Shown in pieces: positions 35,100 to 48,364 of a stretch of DNA of 64,000 nucleotides (position 1 is its first letter; each line of letters starts with the position of its first letter). Source of the stretch: Piper betle (lineage: Eukaryota > Streptophyta > Magnoliopsida > Piperales > Piperaceae); the NCBI GenBank assembly GCA_033002965.1, contig JAURVB010013123.1:179327-243326 (forward strand), in the 5' to 3' direction. The translations under genes and the position numbers were made by a program. The notes beneath the pieces are model-generated. The model was not told the DNA's origin, searched no databases, and was given only the letters and a program-made list of their open reading frames with translations.

Positions 35100-37300
35100 T
35101 AGGGTAGGGAGTACTAGCAAGATAGTGAAACAGACTCGTAGGATGTAGATCAGCCCCCCATCCCCTCCATTGCTCAAACAGGACAGTCCCAACCATGGTC
35201 ATAGTGACACAACGACTAGTCGAGCGAAGACCACCGTGCCACCAGAAGAGACCAATGTGCCAATTTTAGTTAGTCGTCATAGTGAGAGCCGTCATCAAGA
35301 CATTTGCTATGACAGTCATCGTAGCAGAAGTAGTCAACAAGAGAGGGATGCAGCGATTGTCAGATTAGCCGAAGTTCAGATACAAATGTAGGAAAACCAA
35401 AAGGAATTTAGGAGAGAACTTAGGCAGATAGCTCTTTTGGTAGCCAAAGTTAAGAAGAGACCAGCAGTGGATGAAGAGGCTAGTTGAGAGCCGAATAGTT
35501 CACATGGGACCTCCACCGCCGCCGCCTCCTCCACCACTGCAACAGAGGGCTACTCCAACAATGGCTCCTCTGTTTGCCCCATTTCTGTCAAGAATGAGAC
35601 CGGATGTCAATGGACCCACAGTACCAGGTATAGGACCACAATTTCAAATATGAGGTAGAAGTGGAATTGCAGGTAGAAGTGGCTACTTAGGCAGATTGTA
35701 GGTAGAAGTGGAACTGCAGAATGTGACGGTGTATCAGTAGGTACAGGACCACAATTTCTACAATATGAGCTAGGAGAAGGGTCGAATAGACCAGTGGATA
35801 CAAGGAATCGGGAATTGTGGCAGTATGAAAGGTTCGTGAAAAATGGTGGATGACCTTTCTTTGGGAAGAGGCATTCATGTGGATATCATCGACCATAAGA
35901 GTGTTTGGTAGTATTGCATGTCCAATGGAGTACAGAGTATGCATCATTATAGGGCATTCTAAGACGAAGCAAGAGTATGGTGGGATTTAGTGCATAATTC
36001 TACATTTTCCTACCATCAACCTCAGGATATCACTTGGGAGGAATTCTGAGTGGAATTCGATGGAAAGTACTTTTCACCAGATGTTAGGGAGGATATCACT
36101 TGGGATTCATAGTGGGAATTCTAGACGTTGAAGCAAGGATCCATGACAGTGGTGCAATACGAGACAGGGTTTAGAGCTCTAGAGAGATTCACACCAGATT
36201 TGGTTCCCACTAAAGGAAAAAGGATAGATTGTTTTTATGAAGGCCTCCATCATGAGATCAGGATGGCCTATATGGATAGGAAGTTTTCTACTTTCAGTGA
36301 TGTGAGTGAGAGCTACAAGCAAGGTAGAGTGAGTTATAGCTACTCCACCTCGCTGGGATTTTGACCAAAGGCAGCAGCATCCAATGTCGTATAAGGTAGA
36401 GCAAAGAGCAATATAGAGATGTCGAACAGATGCATCTATGGATGACCAAGTTCAGGGCAACAATGCACCTTTCTGTCAGAATTGCTAATGTCATCATGGA
36501 GGTGAGTGCAAAGTAAGCAGGAATGTTTGTTATAGTTGCAGTTAGCCAGGACATCGAGCCACAGAGTGCAGCGTACTCATTAGGGTATGCTATATTTTGT
36601 TCCCACTAAAGGAAAAAGGATAGATTGTTTTTATGAAGGCCTCCATCATGAGATCAGGATGGCCTATATGGAGAGGAAGTTTTCTACCTTCAGTGATGTA
36701 GTGAGAGCTACAAGCAAGGTAGAGTGAGTTATAACTACTCCACCTCGCTGGGATTTTAACTAGAGGTAGCAACATCCAATGTCATATAAGCTAGAGCAAA
36801 GAGCAATATAGAGATGTCGAACAGATGCACCTATGGATGGCCAAGTTGAGGGCAACAATGCACCTTTCTGTCATAATTGCTAATGTCATAATGGAGGTGA
36901 GTGCAAAGTAAGCATGAATGTTTGTTATAGTTGCGGTTAGCTAGGACATCGAGCCACAGAGTGCAGCATACTCATTAGGGTTATGCTATATTTGCGGTCA
37001 GCCAGGGCATAAAATCGCAACATGCCCAACTGACCGGAACCACTAGATGACACTCCCAGCGCCTCAACAAAGACTTGCACTCCCAACTCCCCAACGTCAA
37101 CAATTGTAGAGAGGCCAACAGAGCCAAGGTCAAGGCCAGAGAGACCAACAACCACCGAGACAGCAGTAGAGGGGACACAACTAGAGTAGGTACATGGCTA
37201 CAGGGCAAGCTAGATAGCAAAGGGGTAGACAACAGACACTGCTAACTCGGAATCAGGCTGTACCACCAGTAGCATCTCCTGCCCCAACACAATAGCAGCC
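35100..37300 (+). pseudogene. Element A gag remnant
   Basis: The amino part (35170-35650) has a polar stretch followed by a heptad-like region and a run of prolines (35510-35535). The retrotransposon gag core is at 35800-36360: 'YERFVKNGG', then QYETGFRALERFTPDLVP and RIDCFYEGLHHEIRMAYM. Zinc knuckles of CX2CX4HX4C form follow: two broken by a stop (CYSCS*PGHRATEC near 36530 and its copy near 36925) and one intact (CYICGQPGHKIATC near 36985). Part of it is duplicated in tandem. Multiple in-frame stops. Confidence 0.75.
36204..36995 (+). repeat. 396-bp tandem duplication within gag
   Basis: 36204-36599 and 36600-36995 are near-identical, starting TTCCCACTAAAGGAAAAAGG and ending '...ctcattaggg.tatgctata'. 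Each copy holds the end of the gag core and one zinc knuckle. Differences are single bases and short indels. Confidence 0.85.
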
Positions 37301-37301
37301 A

Positions 37302-38752
37302 ATGAGGATGTATGCACCCATAGTGGTAGAGGCACTTGAGGATATGACAGTCGTGACATATACGCTTTCAGTAGGCTTTGTACCTGCACGAGTCTTATTT
37401 GATTATGGCCGCATGCACTCATTTATTTCATATACGCACACAAGTAGAATTGAATGTAAGATAGAAGAGTTAGGACATTCACTATTAGTGTCCACTCCCG
37501 CTGTTAGTGTGATAACTACTAGCAAGTGTGTGCATAATGTCCCTATTGAGATTCAACGGCGACAACTTGTAGCTGATTTGATATTGTTCAAGCTACAAGA
37601 ATTTGATGTGATATTTGGAATGAACTGGATGTCCAAGCAAGGGGCCATGATAGATTGCCTAAGAAAGAGAGTGACTTTCTGCCATGGAAGACACCACTTT
37701 TTCTTCCAAGGTCAAGGTAGAGATAGAGAACGAGGATGGATATCCTATAAGAATGTAGTGAGACACCTAGACAGAGGTAGTGAGCTCTGTACAGGATGGC
37801 ACCTCTTGAGCTCAAGGAACTCAAGGAACAATTATAGACACTATTGAATCAAGAATTCATTAGACCGAGTGTTTCCCTATGGGGTGCACCATTGTTATTC
37901 GTGAGGAAGAAGGATGAAAGTATGTATTTATGCATTGATTATAGGATGCTAAACCGTGCAAGTATTAAGAATAGATACCTTCTTCCTCGTATTAATGATC
38001 TATTTAATAAGTTGAGCTTAACAATCATCTTCTCGAAGATTGATTTGAGGTCTGGTTACAACTAGTTGAAGATTAGAGCAGAAGACATCCCGAAAACTGC
38101 ATTCAATACTAGATATAGATACTATGAGTTTTTGGTCATGCCTTTTGGATTGACAAATACTCCAACAACATTTATGGACAACGTGACATATTTGGACCAG
38201 TTTGTGATCGTCTTTGTATATGACATACTAGTATACTCTTCTTACAAGGAAGGCCATGAGCAACATCTGAGGATTGTGTTGCAGACACTGAGAGAGCATA
38301 GATTGTACGAGAAGTTTTTGAAGTGCAATTTTTGGTTGTCACAAGTGAATTTTTTTGGTCATAACATCTCAGCAACAAGCATCTCAGTAGATGCAACCAA
38401 GAGAAAAGCAGTAGTCCAGTGGGAATAGCTGAAGACACCTACAAAGGTTCAGAGTTTCCTAAGCCTAGTTGGATACTACAGATGATTTGTTTAAGATTTC
38501 TCTTCCATAGCCGCCCCTCTTACACGGCTGACTAAGAAGGAGGACCTGTGCAAATAGATGGACAAATGTGAGTAGAATGTCAGGATGTTGACAGAGAGAT
38601 TAACTTCGGCGCCTATCCTCACATTGCCAAACGGATACGAGGATTTTGTAGTCCACATAGATGCCTCGGGAATTGGCCTAAGTTGTGTTTTAATGCAGAA
38701 GGATAAGGTTGTAGCCTATGCATCTTGCCAGCTCAAGGTGCATGAGCGTAAC
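37302..38752 (+). pseudogene. Element A protease and reverse transcriptase remnant
   Basis: Protease: RVLFDYGRMHSFIS, with Y in place of S/T in the D-S/T-G motif, then [59 protein letters not shown], then a stop, [20 protein letters not shown], and [10 protein letters not shown] where Y-x-D-D should stand (first aspartate replaced by tyrosine). RNase H begins in HIDASGIGLSCVLMQKDK and is cut at HERN by the solo LTR at 38753. Catalytic changes and stops show that it is inactive. Confidence 0.85.
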
Positions 38753-41700
38753 TGTAACACCCCAATCCGGTTTACTCTCAACCCGGACCAGAACTGTTAC
38801 AAAGGATCGAACTACTCGTAACCCGATTAAGTTGGCTGACCCAAACCTAAACGGCTACGACATGACCCTCTCGACGTCTCAAGATGGAGCACGCCGCTAA
38901 TGCGCAAACAATATATGAATGAGATGCAAAACCCTAACAGGATACTACGTGAATGTCATGATAATCACCGCACACCAAAATAATTAAAACAACAATAAAA
39001 TTCATAAAATCTAGAATAAAACGGACAGAGCCTCCCCTAAAAGTGCAATAAGGGGATGACCTGTTAAAATACAGCACAATATGTATATACATAAAACAAC
39101 AATTTATATCACACTAGACTTCAAATCAACTACACATATCGTAATTGGCAGCTAGCCCACTTGCAATTCCTGTTCATCGTGTTTTTGTTCATTTCAACTC
39201 ACATAGCTGATCATCCTGGACATTGGAACTTTTCCAAAACATTTCTAAGAAGATTCATACATTTCTAAACAAGATCTACAAGTCTCATAACTCATGCATA
39301 TGTACACAACATGTATATCACAAGCATCATTCAACCCACATCATATCTTACACAAAAGTCGGTGCGGCACCAGGTATGTGTGTGCAATGCAAGCGCTACT
39401 CCTTCGTCGAGGCCGGCATACACCAATCATCATCCTCACCTACATATAGTAGAAAAACGTCAGCAACGGGTGTCACTGGTCCGGAAATAACTATTATCAA
39501 ACTGGAACATGAGGGCAAACCCTCATGGAAATCAAACAATCGTATATCTTCCTCAAGAACTCTCATAAGGGCAACTACAAAGGAGCCGTCGAGCAGCTGA
39601 CTCAACAGCATCCTGATCTATCTGGTACTATGCCGCTCTCGGCACTTCTTTTCAGTACTTCACGTAAATTTCATCCTAAGCCCTCTCCGAACCTCCATAT
39701 TACTCCTGGCCTTGAGCACGTAGACCGAGCACTCTCAGGCAGTCGCCTTTAGTACCCTTTGAACCACAAGTCCGGACATGCGCTGTACTAAACAGTACCC
39801 GTAAACCTCCACGTCCTCCGGGTGTGAGGAACTCAAACGCGGAGTTGTCAGGATCCCTCGGGAATGGAACAGTCCGCTGGCACTAATCCAGAGCCCGCTT
39901 TGACTGGCACGGCATCCGCTCATGGTACGTGCAGTCGACTCATCTTCTCTTGTCTCACTGAAAACTCGATAAAACTATTTATAGGGCTGGGTCGGGATTT
40001 ATTATAATAGGCCCGAAGGCAACTTGAGGTGGATCTTATTTTCGAAAACAAACTCGAGGGATCTCATCCTCGAGGGTTATTAATTCCGAAAACACATCGA
40101 CCAAGTGACCCGTGTTAGGTGGGGTCCAATAAATCATCCACCTGACACGTCCTACAATCAATAAATCAAATCACCGATAGAATAGAGCGATAAAACCTGA
40201 GAAGCGTGTCCTAACGGACCTGTCAGAAGCTCCAAGCGCAGTCTCGTGCCTAGACGGCGAGCTCCTGCAACGAACCTACATGAACATAACTATTTACTAA
40301 CGCCCATACATATATGATGCACGCCTATATAACTAATATATCCACATGCATACAATTATCTAATTAAGCATGACAATCATCTCGACAATTACCCTACATT
40401 TCTAATTGTCAAGCAAGTTAATAATTTTATCATTTCATATGTTACTTATTACCTAGCACTTTTAATTCCAATTTCAAAGCATTCCTATTCTAATTAGGTG
40501 ACAATGGGTTAATCAATTTAATCCGTTTAACTTAATACTAGCATGCAAAAACCTAATTCGTCCAAGTTCATAATTTAACTCATTAACAAGCATTTAATTA
40601 ACTATTCAATGGTTTACTAACAATTTCATTACTAAGCATTCACATCATACAACACAATTTACGCTAATCATCACATGTTTATCATAATCACGATTAATTA
40701 AACAAAATCATGAAGTTAATAAAATTAATTCTAATATGCTACTATGACCACAACATGTATGCAATAATTCTAAAAAAAGGGAAGAACCACCTCGCGATCG
40801 GCGCTGAAATCGGTGCCGACGGACGAAGGCGGTGAAGGTGAGTCGGCGGTTTTCCGGCGACTGTGCCGGCGGTTTTCCGGCAGCTCCGGTGGTTTTCCGG
40901 TGACTGCTCCGGCGAGGCAATCGGAGGTAGGGGTTAGCACCGTCTCGGTGAGCTGAACCCAATGGTGGTGACGACGAGGGCAGCCGCGGCGGCGATGGCC
41001 ACCAACGGCGGCGTCGAGTGCGGTCGGGGCGGTCGGCCGCTCCGATCAGACCCACGGCCGACCCTCGACGGCGGCGCTAAGCAGAGGGGAAAGGTAGGGG
41101 AGGTCGAGGGAGAAGCTCCGACGTCACGGCGGCGGCGGTCCGGCGCAGACGGCGGCGAAATCGCGTCGGGAACGGAGGAAAAATCGAGGGCGATTTCCGG
41201 CAGTCGCGGCGGCTGACGGTGGCCGGGCGTGGTCGAGGCGGCAAGGCGACGGCACGGCCGGGCTGGGCGGCGTCGATCGGCGGCGGTCCGGCGTCAACGA
41301 CGGTGGCAAGGCCTCAAGGGCGGCGGCGGTGAAAACACGGGATGGGGTTTGGGGAGGAAGATGAGGAGTATAGGGCGATGGCAAGGTTGTAAATAAAACT
41401 TGACTCGACACCGGCTCGAGTCAAGAATGATAACGGACTCGGAATAAATTCTAGAAAAATCTAGAAAAATTGGGAAAAATCCCATAAAATCAAACAAAAT
41501 ATCACAACACCCAAATGACATGTCGTATAACTAATAACCCACCCGAATACCATCTAACGCGCCCTAATGCGTTATTCGGCCTAAACTAATTCTACGGTCA
41601 CAACATAAAAAATAAAATAAAATCATCAACTGTATACTCTCATATCTACTGATAACTCAGTCTGCTGATGCGTATCTGACGCTATCATCGATACTTGGGT

Positions 41701-41839
41701 ATACATAAACCCTCATAGCACGTGCGCACGGTCGGCCTCGGCCCCGCACACGTGTTCTAGAAAGCTGAACCGACTCAAACTACGGTCAAACCAACCGGCT
41801 AACGACTATAAAACCCTGACTCGAATCGCGGGCTTTACA
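38753..41839 (-). mobile_element. Solo LTR (family 2) in element A RNase H
   Basis: 3087 bp, TGTAACACCCCAATCCGG to GCGGGCTTTACA, exact target duplication GTAAC (38748-38752 and 41840-41844). Read on the minus strand it begins TGTAAAGCCCGCG and ends GGGGTGTTACA, like the element A LTRs. The host frame is exactly restored across it, HERN to YPTHDLEL. No internal region or primer site is present, so it is a solo LTR. The frames in its GC-rich middle (40700-41520) are compositional. Confidence 0.95.
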
Positions 41840-42386
41840 GTAACTATCCTACACACGACCTAGAGCTTGTAGCAATCATATTTGCTCTCAAAATATAGAG
41901 GCACTACATATGTGGAACATCATTCAAACTTTTGACTAATCACCAGAGTTTGAAATATATCTTCGCACAGAAGGATTTGAACAGTAGATAAAGAAGATAG
42001 TTAGATATGTTAGTAGATTATGAGATTGACATAGCGTACCACGAAGGCAAAGCGAATGTGGTAGCAGATGTGTTGAACAGGAAGCCAGGAGTCTCGTACT
42101 TAACAGGATTGGTAGTAGTGTTAGTGACTTAGTATAATACGGGCTAGAGACAGTTGGTTAGAGTGATGGCATGACTGACCATTCAGCTGAGTGTACTTGA
42201 GCAGATCAAGATTGCACAAGGAAGCAAACCCATAGTTGAAGTAGTGGTTGGAACTGGGAACACATCAGGAATTGGCTAGAAATGCAGATGGGTTAGTCAG
42301 ACTAAAAGGTCAACTCTTTGTGCCAAATATTCCAGAGTGTCCCAAACTTCAAAGTATGATTCTTCACGAAGCTCACACGTTGAGAT
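41840..42386 (+). pseudogene. Element A RNase H end and integrase start
   Basis: It continues YPTHDLELVAIIFALK and then, after stops, YHEGKANVVADVLNRK, the usual end of gypsy RNase H. It leads into the integrase amino end (KLQSMILHEAHT) where a family 1 solo LTR interrupts it at 42387. Confidence 0.8.
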
Positions 42387-43636
42387 TGTAAAACCCTGAA
42401 AATAATTAGGTTATCTTATTTGGGGTTTTGTAAATTTTGGAACGAATCTTAAATATTATTTAATTAAATTAATTATTGAGAATCAATATCATAAATTATC
42501 AATTATTACCTTTAGCGTATCGGTACGATGATATTTATGGATGGTTTTAAATAAGTTTTATTTATTAAATTTTTGTGATTGAGAGTTGCAAGTGCGAGTT
42601 GACACCCATTTGCATTAACTAAATAGTAAGTTTTTTTGACTTTTCGTTATCACACAAATAGTTAATATAGCTATGTATGATTATGTTCTTTTCTAGAAAA
42701 TTTAATGTAGTGACTTCTTGAATTCCACACTTATTCTTCTATAATAAGGAGAATTCTATTGATGTCAAATAAAACATCATCTTGATAGTTTGTGAGCACA
42801 TTTGGCTCATAAAGGGAAGACTTTAGAGAAGTTTTCATTCATATTTGGATTGTGTGTCGTAGTTGCAGGTGCCTCATCACAATTCCAGGTTCGTATAATT
42901 ACTTGAAATGTTATATATTCCTATTTAGGAGCCTTGGTCAGCTTGAGCCTACATTTGACCACTATGCGCTGAGCGCAACCGGGGTCAAAGAATTGACTCA
43001 GTCCGACATAGGGCAGCACCTTTAAAATTCTTGAAAGATTAAATATCTGCCCCCATAATGAAAGGGGTGATAGGGCACAGTGGCACAAGACGACTCATTA
43101 TGCACTTGTGATACCGAGAGGGTGAGTCAATGACAAATATCGGTAACTACAGGCTATGGGTCACGTAGCGTGTGTGTGCATACATGTGATTGTAGCTGGA
43201 TGAGGTGGCCGCCCCTCCCGGCATAGTAAGAGCTCGACATAGGCTCATAATCACTAAAATGTTTAATTAATGATGTTGTGGAATATATTAACTTGTTTCT
43301 TGTAATTATATGACTTAGTGTTTTTATCACTAACACGGAATCACCTCCGCATATGTGAGCATGGAAGAATGGGTAGAGTCGGGACAACTAGAGGATTCTA
43401 TTATTGGACTTTTGAATATTTTTTTCTTATTTGTTATTATACTTTTAGATTCTTTGCATGACAGTGGGATTTCGGTTCGGTTTATGGGGCTTAGATTATT
43501 CTGAGCATTTGTTATATTAAATTTTATATCGTGGGTTTATTTAAAATCTTGAAAATTAATAGAAAATTAATTTATGAGATACTTAGTTTCATATAGTAAC
43601 ACTTGACTCGTTGCTTAGAATGGACGGGTCATTACA
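42387..43636 (+). mobile_element. Solo LTR (family 1, copy E) in element A integrase
   Basis: 1250 bp, TGTAAAACCCTGAAAATAAT to GACGGGTCATTACA, exact target duplication GAGAT (42382-42386 and 43637-43641). It matches end to end with 5738-6994. It is inserted between the H and the following residues of the integrase HHCC region. Confidence 0.95.
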
Positions 43637-44240
43637 GAGATGCTCAGTGCATCCAGGTGGAGTGAAGATGTACCATGATATCCGACGAGTATATTGGTGG
43701 CCAGGAATGAAAAGAGAGGTATACGACGCAGTTGTCAGATGTTTGGTGTGCCAGCAAGTGAAACTCGAGCATGTACGCCCAGGTGGAATGCTACAACCAT
43801 TGGAAACCTCAGAGTGGAAGTGGGAGAGCATAGCGTATGACTTTCTAGTCGATTTGCCTACGACCCGCCTACAGAATTATGCAATATGGGTCATAGTAGA
43901 TTGACTCACAAAGAACGCTTACGTCATACCAATTACGATGGATTACCATTGGCCACTTTAGCCACACAGTACAGAGGACCAGATAGTCACGCTACAAGGA
44001 GTGCTACAGGAGATCATATCAAACAGGGATCCGAGGTTCACATCTCGATTTTGAAAAGCTTTTTAGGTAGCTTTGGGCACTGAATTGAGATTCTACACAG
44101 TCTTTCACCCTTAGACAGATGGGCAGACTGAGAGAACTATACAAATCCTAAAGGATTTGCTCCGAGCATGCAATTTGGATTTTGGAGGAAGTTAGGAAGA
44201 GCACTTACCACTAGTGGAGTTCTCCTACAACAACAGCTAT
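43637..44240 (+). pseudogene. Element A integrase remnant
   Basis: Zinc region: CSVHPGGVKMYHDIRRVYWW, then CLVCQQVK. Core: WEWESIAYDFLVDLP-like stretch (43825-43865), then in shifting frames FHP.TDGQTERTIQILKDLL and EFSYNNSY, the region with the catalytic-glutamate helix. At 44240 it changes abruptly to LTR sequence; the rest of integrase, including any chromodomain, is deleted. Confidence 0.8.
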
Positions 44241-45299
44241 CGAGAATCCTAATAACTCCACCTTTGAGTTCTTCAAACCTAAAGAAGTGTGGAGGCTTAC
44301 GGGCACTGCTATGCAACGCATGCCTAGACTTGGGGTTTCAAAGGGTGCTGAAGGCGGATGCCTTAGAGTGCTCGGTCTTTGTACTTAGGGCAAGGAGTGA
44401 TACGGAGGATGTAAAGGGCTGAAAGAAAAGAGAATGATTTTCCTGCGCAAGGGATAGTTTAAAGTGGCCAATGAATGAGGATGAGGTAGAAAGGGGACAC
44501 TGTCATGCGAGGTCGATGGCTCCTAGTTATTGTCCCTATGAGAGTTCTATGAGAAAGAATAATGATGTTTTCATTCAACTGGAGGGTCAGCTCTCCTACA
44601 TCAGTTTGTTATAAGTTATTTTTGGACCAATAACACTCATTATTGATGTCTTTTTATTATGTATGTAGGTGAGAATTGCGAGGAATGTCATTATTGGGAC
44701 TACGGAGGAGATGCACTGAAATTGCGCACACATGTACCTACCGAATGTGATTGGTGATGATGATATGTGTTGAACTGTGTGGATGATGAAATTTAAATGA
44801 TATTATGTGAACTGCTATAAACAGTTTGCATGTGAATGAAAATAGAGAATGAAAATTGAACAGGGTGAGCTATGGAGTTTAGACTCTGCTCATATTATGA
44901 GGAAAATAATGATATTTGGAATGCGAAGAAAATGTTGTATTCAGACTGTGTTTTTTGATTTTTATTGTTATAAATATATGCCACTTGTTGTTGATAGGGT
45001 GGTGGCCCCTATTGTACTTTTAGAGGAGACTCTGTCCATTTTGCTTTAAAAGTAAATATTTCTTTTAAACTTTTCATTATTTTGGTTTGTTTGTATATTT
45101 GTTTGCATCTCATAACATGCATGTAGGACAACGTTAGAACTCAAGCATCTCATCCATGATTTACATGTTGCATTACCATCTTGAGACACCAATGGTAGAT
45201 CCGGGTTGGCTTAATCGAATCAAGTAGATTAGTAAATGATTTAGTCACCGGTAACATTTTTGGATTGGTTCACGGGTGAACCGAAATGAGGTTGTTACA
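44241..45299 (+). repeat. Element A 3' LTR, missing its first ~1.47 kb
   Basis: It matches 33882-34934 of the 5' LTR from CGAG onward ('atcctaataactccacctttgag') to the common end GTTGTTACA. Its first part was lost together with the end of integrase. Confidence 0.9.
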
Positions 45300-45472
45300 T
45301 TTATACATAGGCCTAGGAAAGGATTTAATATTATAGGCCCGAAGGCAACTTGAGGTGGATTTTGTTTTTGAAATCAGACTCGAAGGATCTCATTGTCGAT
45401 GATTATTAATCTGGAAAATGATTTGATTAAATGACCCGAGTTAAGTGGGATCCGACAAAACACCACTTAAGA
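45300..45472 (-). mobile_element. Element B, 3' LTR, middle piece
   Basis: It matches about 39971-40140 of the solo LTR at 38753 ('ataggcccgaaggcaacttgag', 'tctcatcctcgag...ttattaat', 'atgacccg.gttaagtggg'). It continues directly from 32414 once element A is removed, and is cut at 45473 by another solo LTR. Confidence 0.8.
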
Positions 45473-48364
45473 TGTAACACCCCAATTTGATCACCCGTGA
45501 ATCGAACAAGAAATTATACTGACGATGAACCATTCGATAATCTACGTAATTCGATCAAGCCAATCCAAATCTACCGTTGGCATGTAAAGAGGGTGATGCA
45601 AACATTCAATGTATGGATAAGATGTTTAGGCTCTCGCATTGTTCAAAATGAATGATATGATTTGCCATCCATATTCACAACAAAGCAAATCTGTTAAAAG
45701 TTCAAAAAATGAGATTTTTAAAATAAAATGGACAGAGAATCCCTTAAAAGTGCAATAGGGACCACCATGTCAACAACATATAATATGTAAATATAATAAT
45801 AAAAACGTAAAATATTGCTAAAACATTATATTTTTCACACAACATTCACATTATAATCATTTTCATTTTTCTGAGTTGGGTCTTGACCCATTAGCTCATT
45901 CTGTTTAGTTCTATTCTTGATAGTCAACACACACAGATCATATCATAGTTTCACCACAAACATTTCTTGCAATCAAACTTTACAGCATTTTCTCCATCAC
46001 AATGCGTAACAACTCATCACATCCCATTTTTCATTCTATTTCAGCAGATACATGTGTGCACGTTGCATGACTACTCCTCTGCGGTCCCAATAGTGCTCAA
46101 TCGTTCAAGTTCTTACCGACATACATAATACGAAAAAGTCAATAACAAGTGTTATTGGTCCATAAATAACTAAATATTCAAACTGGCACATGAGAGATAA
46201 CTCTCATGTTAAATGGAATCCATTATATATTCATCTACATTAGAATCACTCATAAATGCACTAATCAGGAGTCGTAAGCCTTGGCTTGAAGAGCGCCCCA
46301 TTCTAATTGGTCTTATGCCTCGATATTTTCATACTATGTCATGCCCAGGAAAATTAATTATCCTAAAGCCATCTACATCCTCCATATAACTCCTGACCCT
46401 GAGCAGGCTGACTACTCTCAAGTAGGTGCCTTCAGTATCCTTTAAATCCCTAAGTCTATACATGCACTACATTGCATTACTCATAATCTTTCACACTTCT
46501 CCTAGTTTGAGGAACTCAAAATGTGGAGTTGTTAGGATCCCTCAGGAATGGAATGACCTACTCACTAATTTAGAGCCTACTTTGAGTGGCACATGCATCT
46601 CTCTCGGTACGTGCGAGTCGACTTTCCCATTGTCTCACATATCACTAGAAAACTAAAAAATCTATATACATAGGTCTGGGTAGGAATCATAATATAATAG
46701 GCTAGAAAGTATTATGATCTGGATCTGAGTTTTTAAAATAAACTCGATGGATCTCATCTTCGAGGGTTATTAATCTGGAAATTGTGTGCGACTAAATGGC
46801 CCATGTGGAGGGGGACACGATAAATCAACCACTCGACGTGTCCGCTTACCTTTCAAACCAAATCACAATAGAATGAGAGATCAAATTAGAAGCGAGTCCT
46901 AAACGGACCTGGTAGAAGCTCCATTCGTGTACACGCACCTAACCGACAAGCTCTTACTCCATACCTACACATCAAATCTAAAAGCTAACACCCACTATCT
47001 GAATGATGCATTCAGACATCCTAAATAGCACACTCATGTCTATGCACTCACATCCATCCACATCATGATTTTCTAAATTACGCTGCAGTTAATAAGCAAC
47101 TCCTACTTAATTTACCTAATCAGCTCACTAGCATTCGTTTCATATAATTCAAATCATGCAAATTCATATTTATTTACAATCAAAGCACTCTATCATGTCA
47201 ATCAATCAAATCCAAACATGTCATGCTAATAATTATCAATTTTAAATAATTAGGTTGAAGATAATTATACCTCGCATTGTTGGCAATCAGCGACGATTAC
47301 GGTTTGGTTGCATATTTTGGACTTGAATCTGGCACCCAATGACGTCCATTGTTTGACCGGGTTTGGAGGGATGAATTTGGTGTACATCTAGTGATTTCCA
47401 GCGAATTCCAACAAATCCGGTTTTCCGATGACATTCCAACTATTTTTCGGCGGCTCTCCAACACTTTTTGTTTACTTTTTCGGTGATGTGGTCGAGGCGG
47501 TGGGTCAGCACCGGCTCAAGGAGCTCGACATGGCCATGGTGAGGGCAAGGGCAACATTGGTGGTGATGGTTGCCGGCGGTGGTCTTGGGTTGGTTAGGGA
47601 TGCCCAAGCTTGCCAAATCGGTCCTTGGGCCGGTCTCGGTAGCGTCACACGGGGAGGGAAAAAGGTCACCTAGGTCAAGGGACGGCGATGGTAGAGTAGC
47701 ATAGTTGGCGGTGGAGTCGACGTTGGGTGTGCGAGGCATTTTGGCAGCTTCATCGCGTCATGGAGGCTGGGCAACAGTGGGGATGGAGGGGCACGGCTCA
47801 GCGACGCTACGGACAAGGTCGATCGGCGGCGATGGGGCAACCAGAGGTGGCGTCAATGGTGGCATTTGGGGCGGCAATGAGATGAGGGGAGGAAATTTTG
47901 TGGTGAAGGTTTGGTGGCAATCTTGAAATTACTAGTTGACTCGATTTTGACTCGAATTAAAAATAATAACTAATTCCTAATAAATTCTAAAAAAATCCAA
48001 AAAAAATATAAAAGATACCATAAAATATAATACACTCAATAATATCAAAATAACATGTTATATAACTAATAACCCACCCAAACTGCTAGCTAAGGTGTCC
48101 TAATGAATTTTTCGGTTTAAAAATAATTTTATGATCAAATACATTAAAAAATAACTGGTATACTGTCATATAATCTGATAACTCATTTCTTATCATATTT
48201 TTGACATTATCATTATATACTCGGGTGTATTTGACTATTATCGCTCATAACACACAGTCGACCTCGGCTCAGCACATATGTCATGAAATTGACTCAACTC
48301 AAACTAATGGTTGAACCGACTGGTTTGCTAATGTAAAACTCTGACTCGAGTCACGGGTTTTACA
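45473..48364 (-). mobile_element. Solo LTR (family 2, copy C) in element B
   Basis: 2892 bp, TGTAACACCCCAATTTG to CACGGGTTTTACA. It follows the same order of motifs as the solo LTR at 38753, including a GC-rich middle (47400-47900). Host LTR B sequence resumes at 48365. A 5-bp duplication is not visible at its edges, probably worn. The frames at 47428-47926 lie in the GC-rich middle. Confidence 0.8.

Larger units (their letters stand above)
32415..45299 (+). mobile_element. Element A: chromovirus-like Ty3/gypsy retrotransposon with nested insertions
   Basis: Full span from TGTAAAACTC to GGTTGTTACA with an exact 5-bp duplication TTTAT (32410-32414, 45300-45304). Parts: 5' LTR 32415-34934, primer site 34939, gag about 35100-37100, protease and RT 37302-38752, RNase H 41840-42386, integrase 43637-44240, truncated 3' LTR 44241-45299. 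Two solo LTRs lie inside (38753-41839 and 42387-43636). Protease, RT, RNase H, integrase order defines Ty3/gypsy; the protease and RT style suggests the Tekay/Del branch. Stops are abundant, so it is not autonomous. Confidence 0.9.

Noticed and set aside
40708..41521. Several frames up to 115 residues on both strands
   Set aside because: They lie in the GC-rich middle of a solo LTR defined by an exact target duplication.
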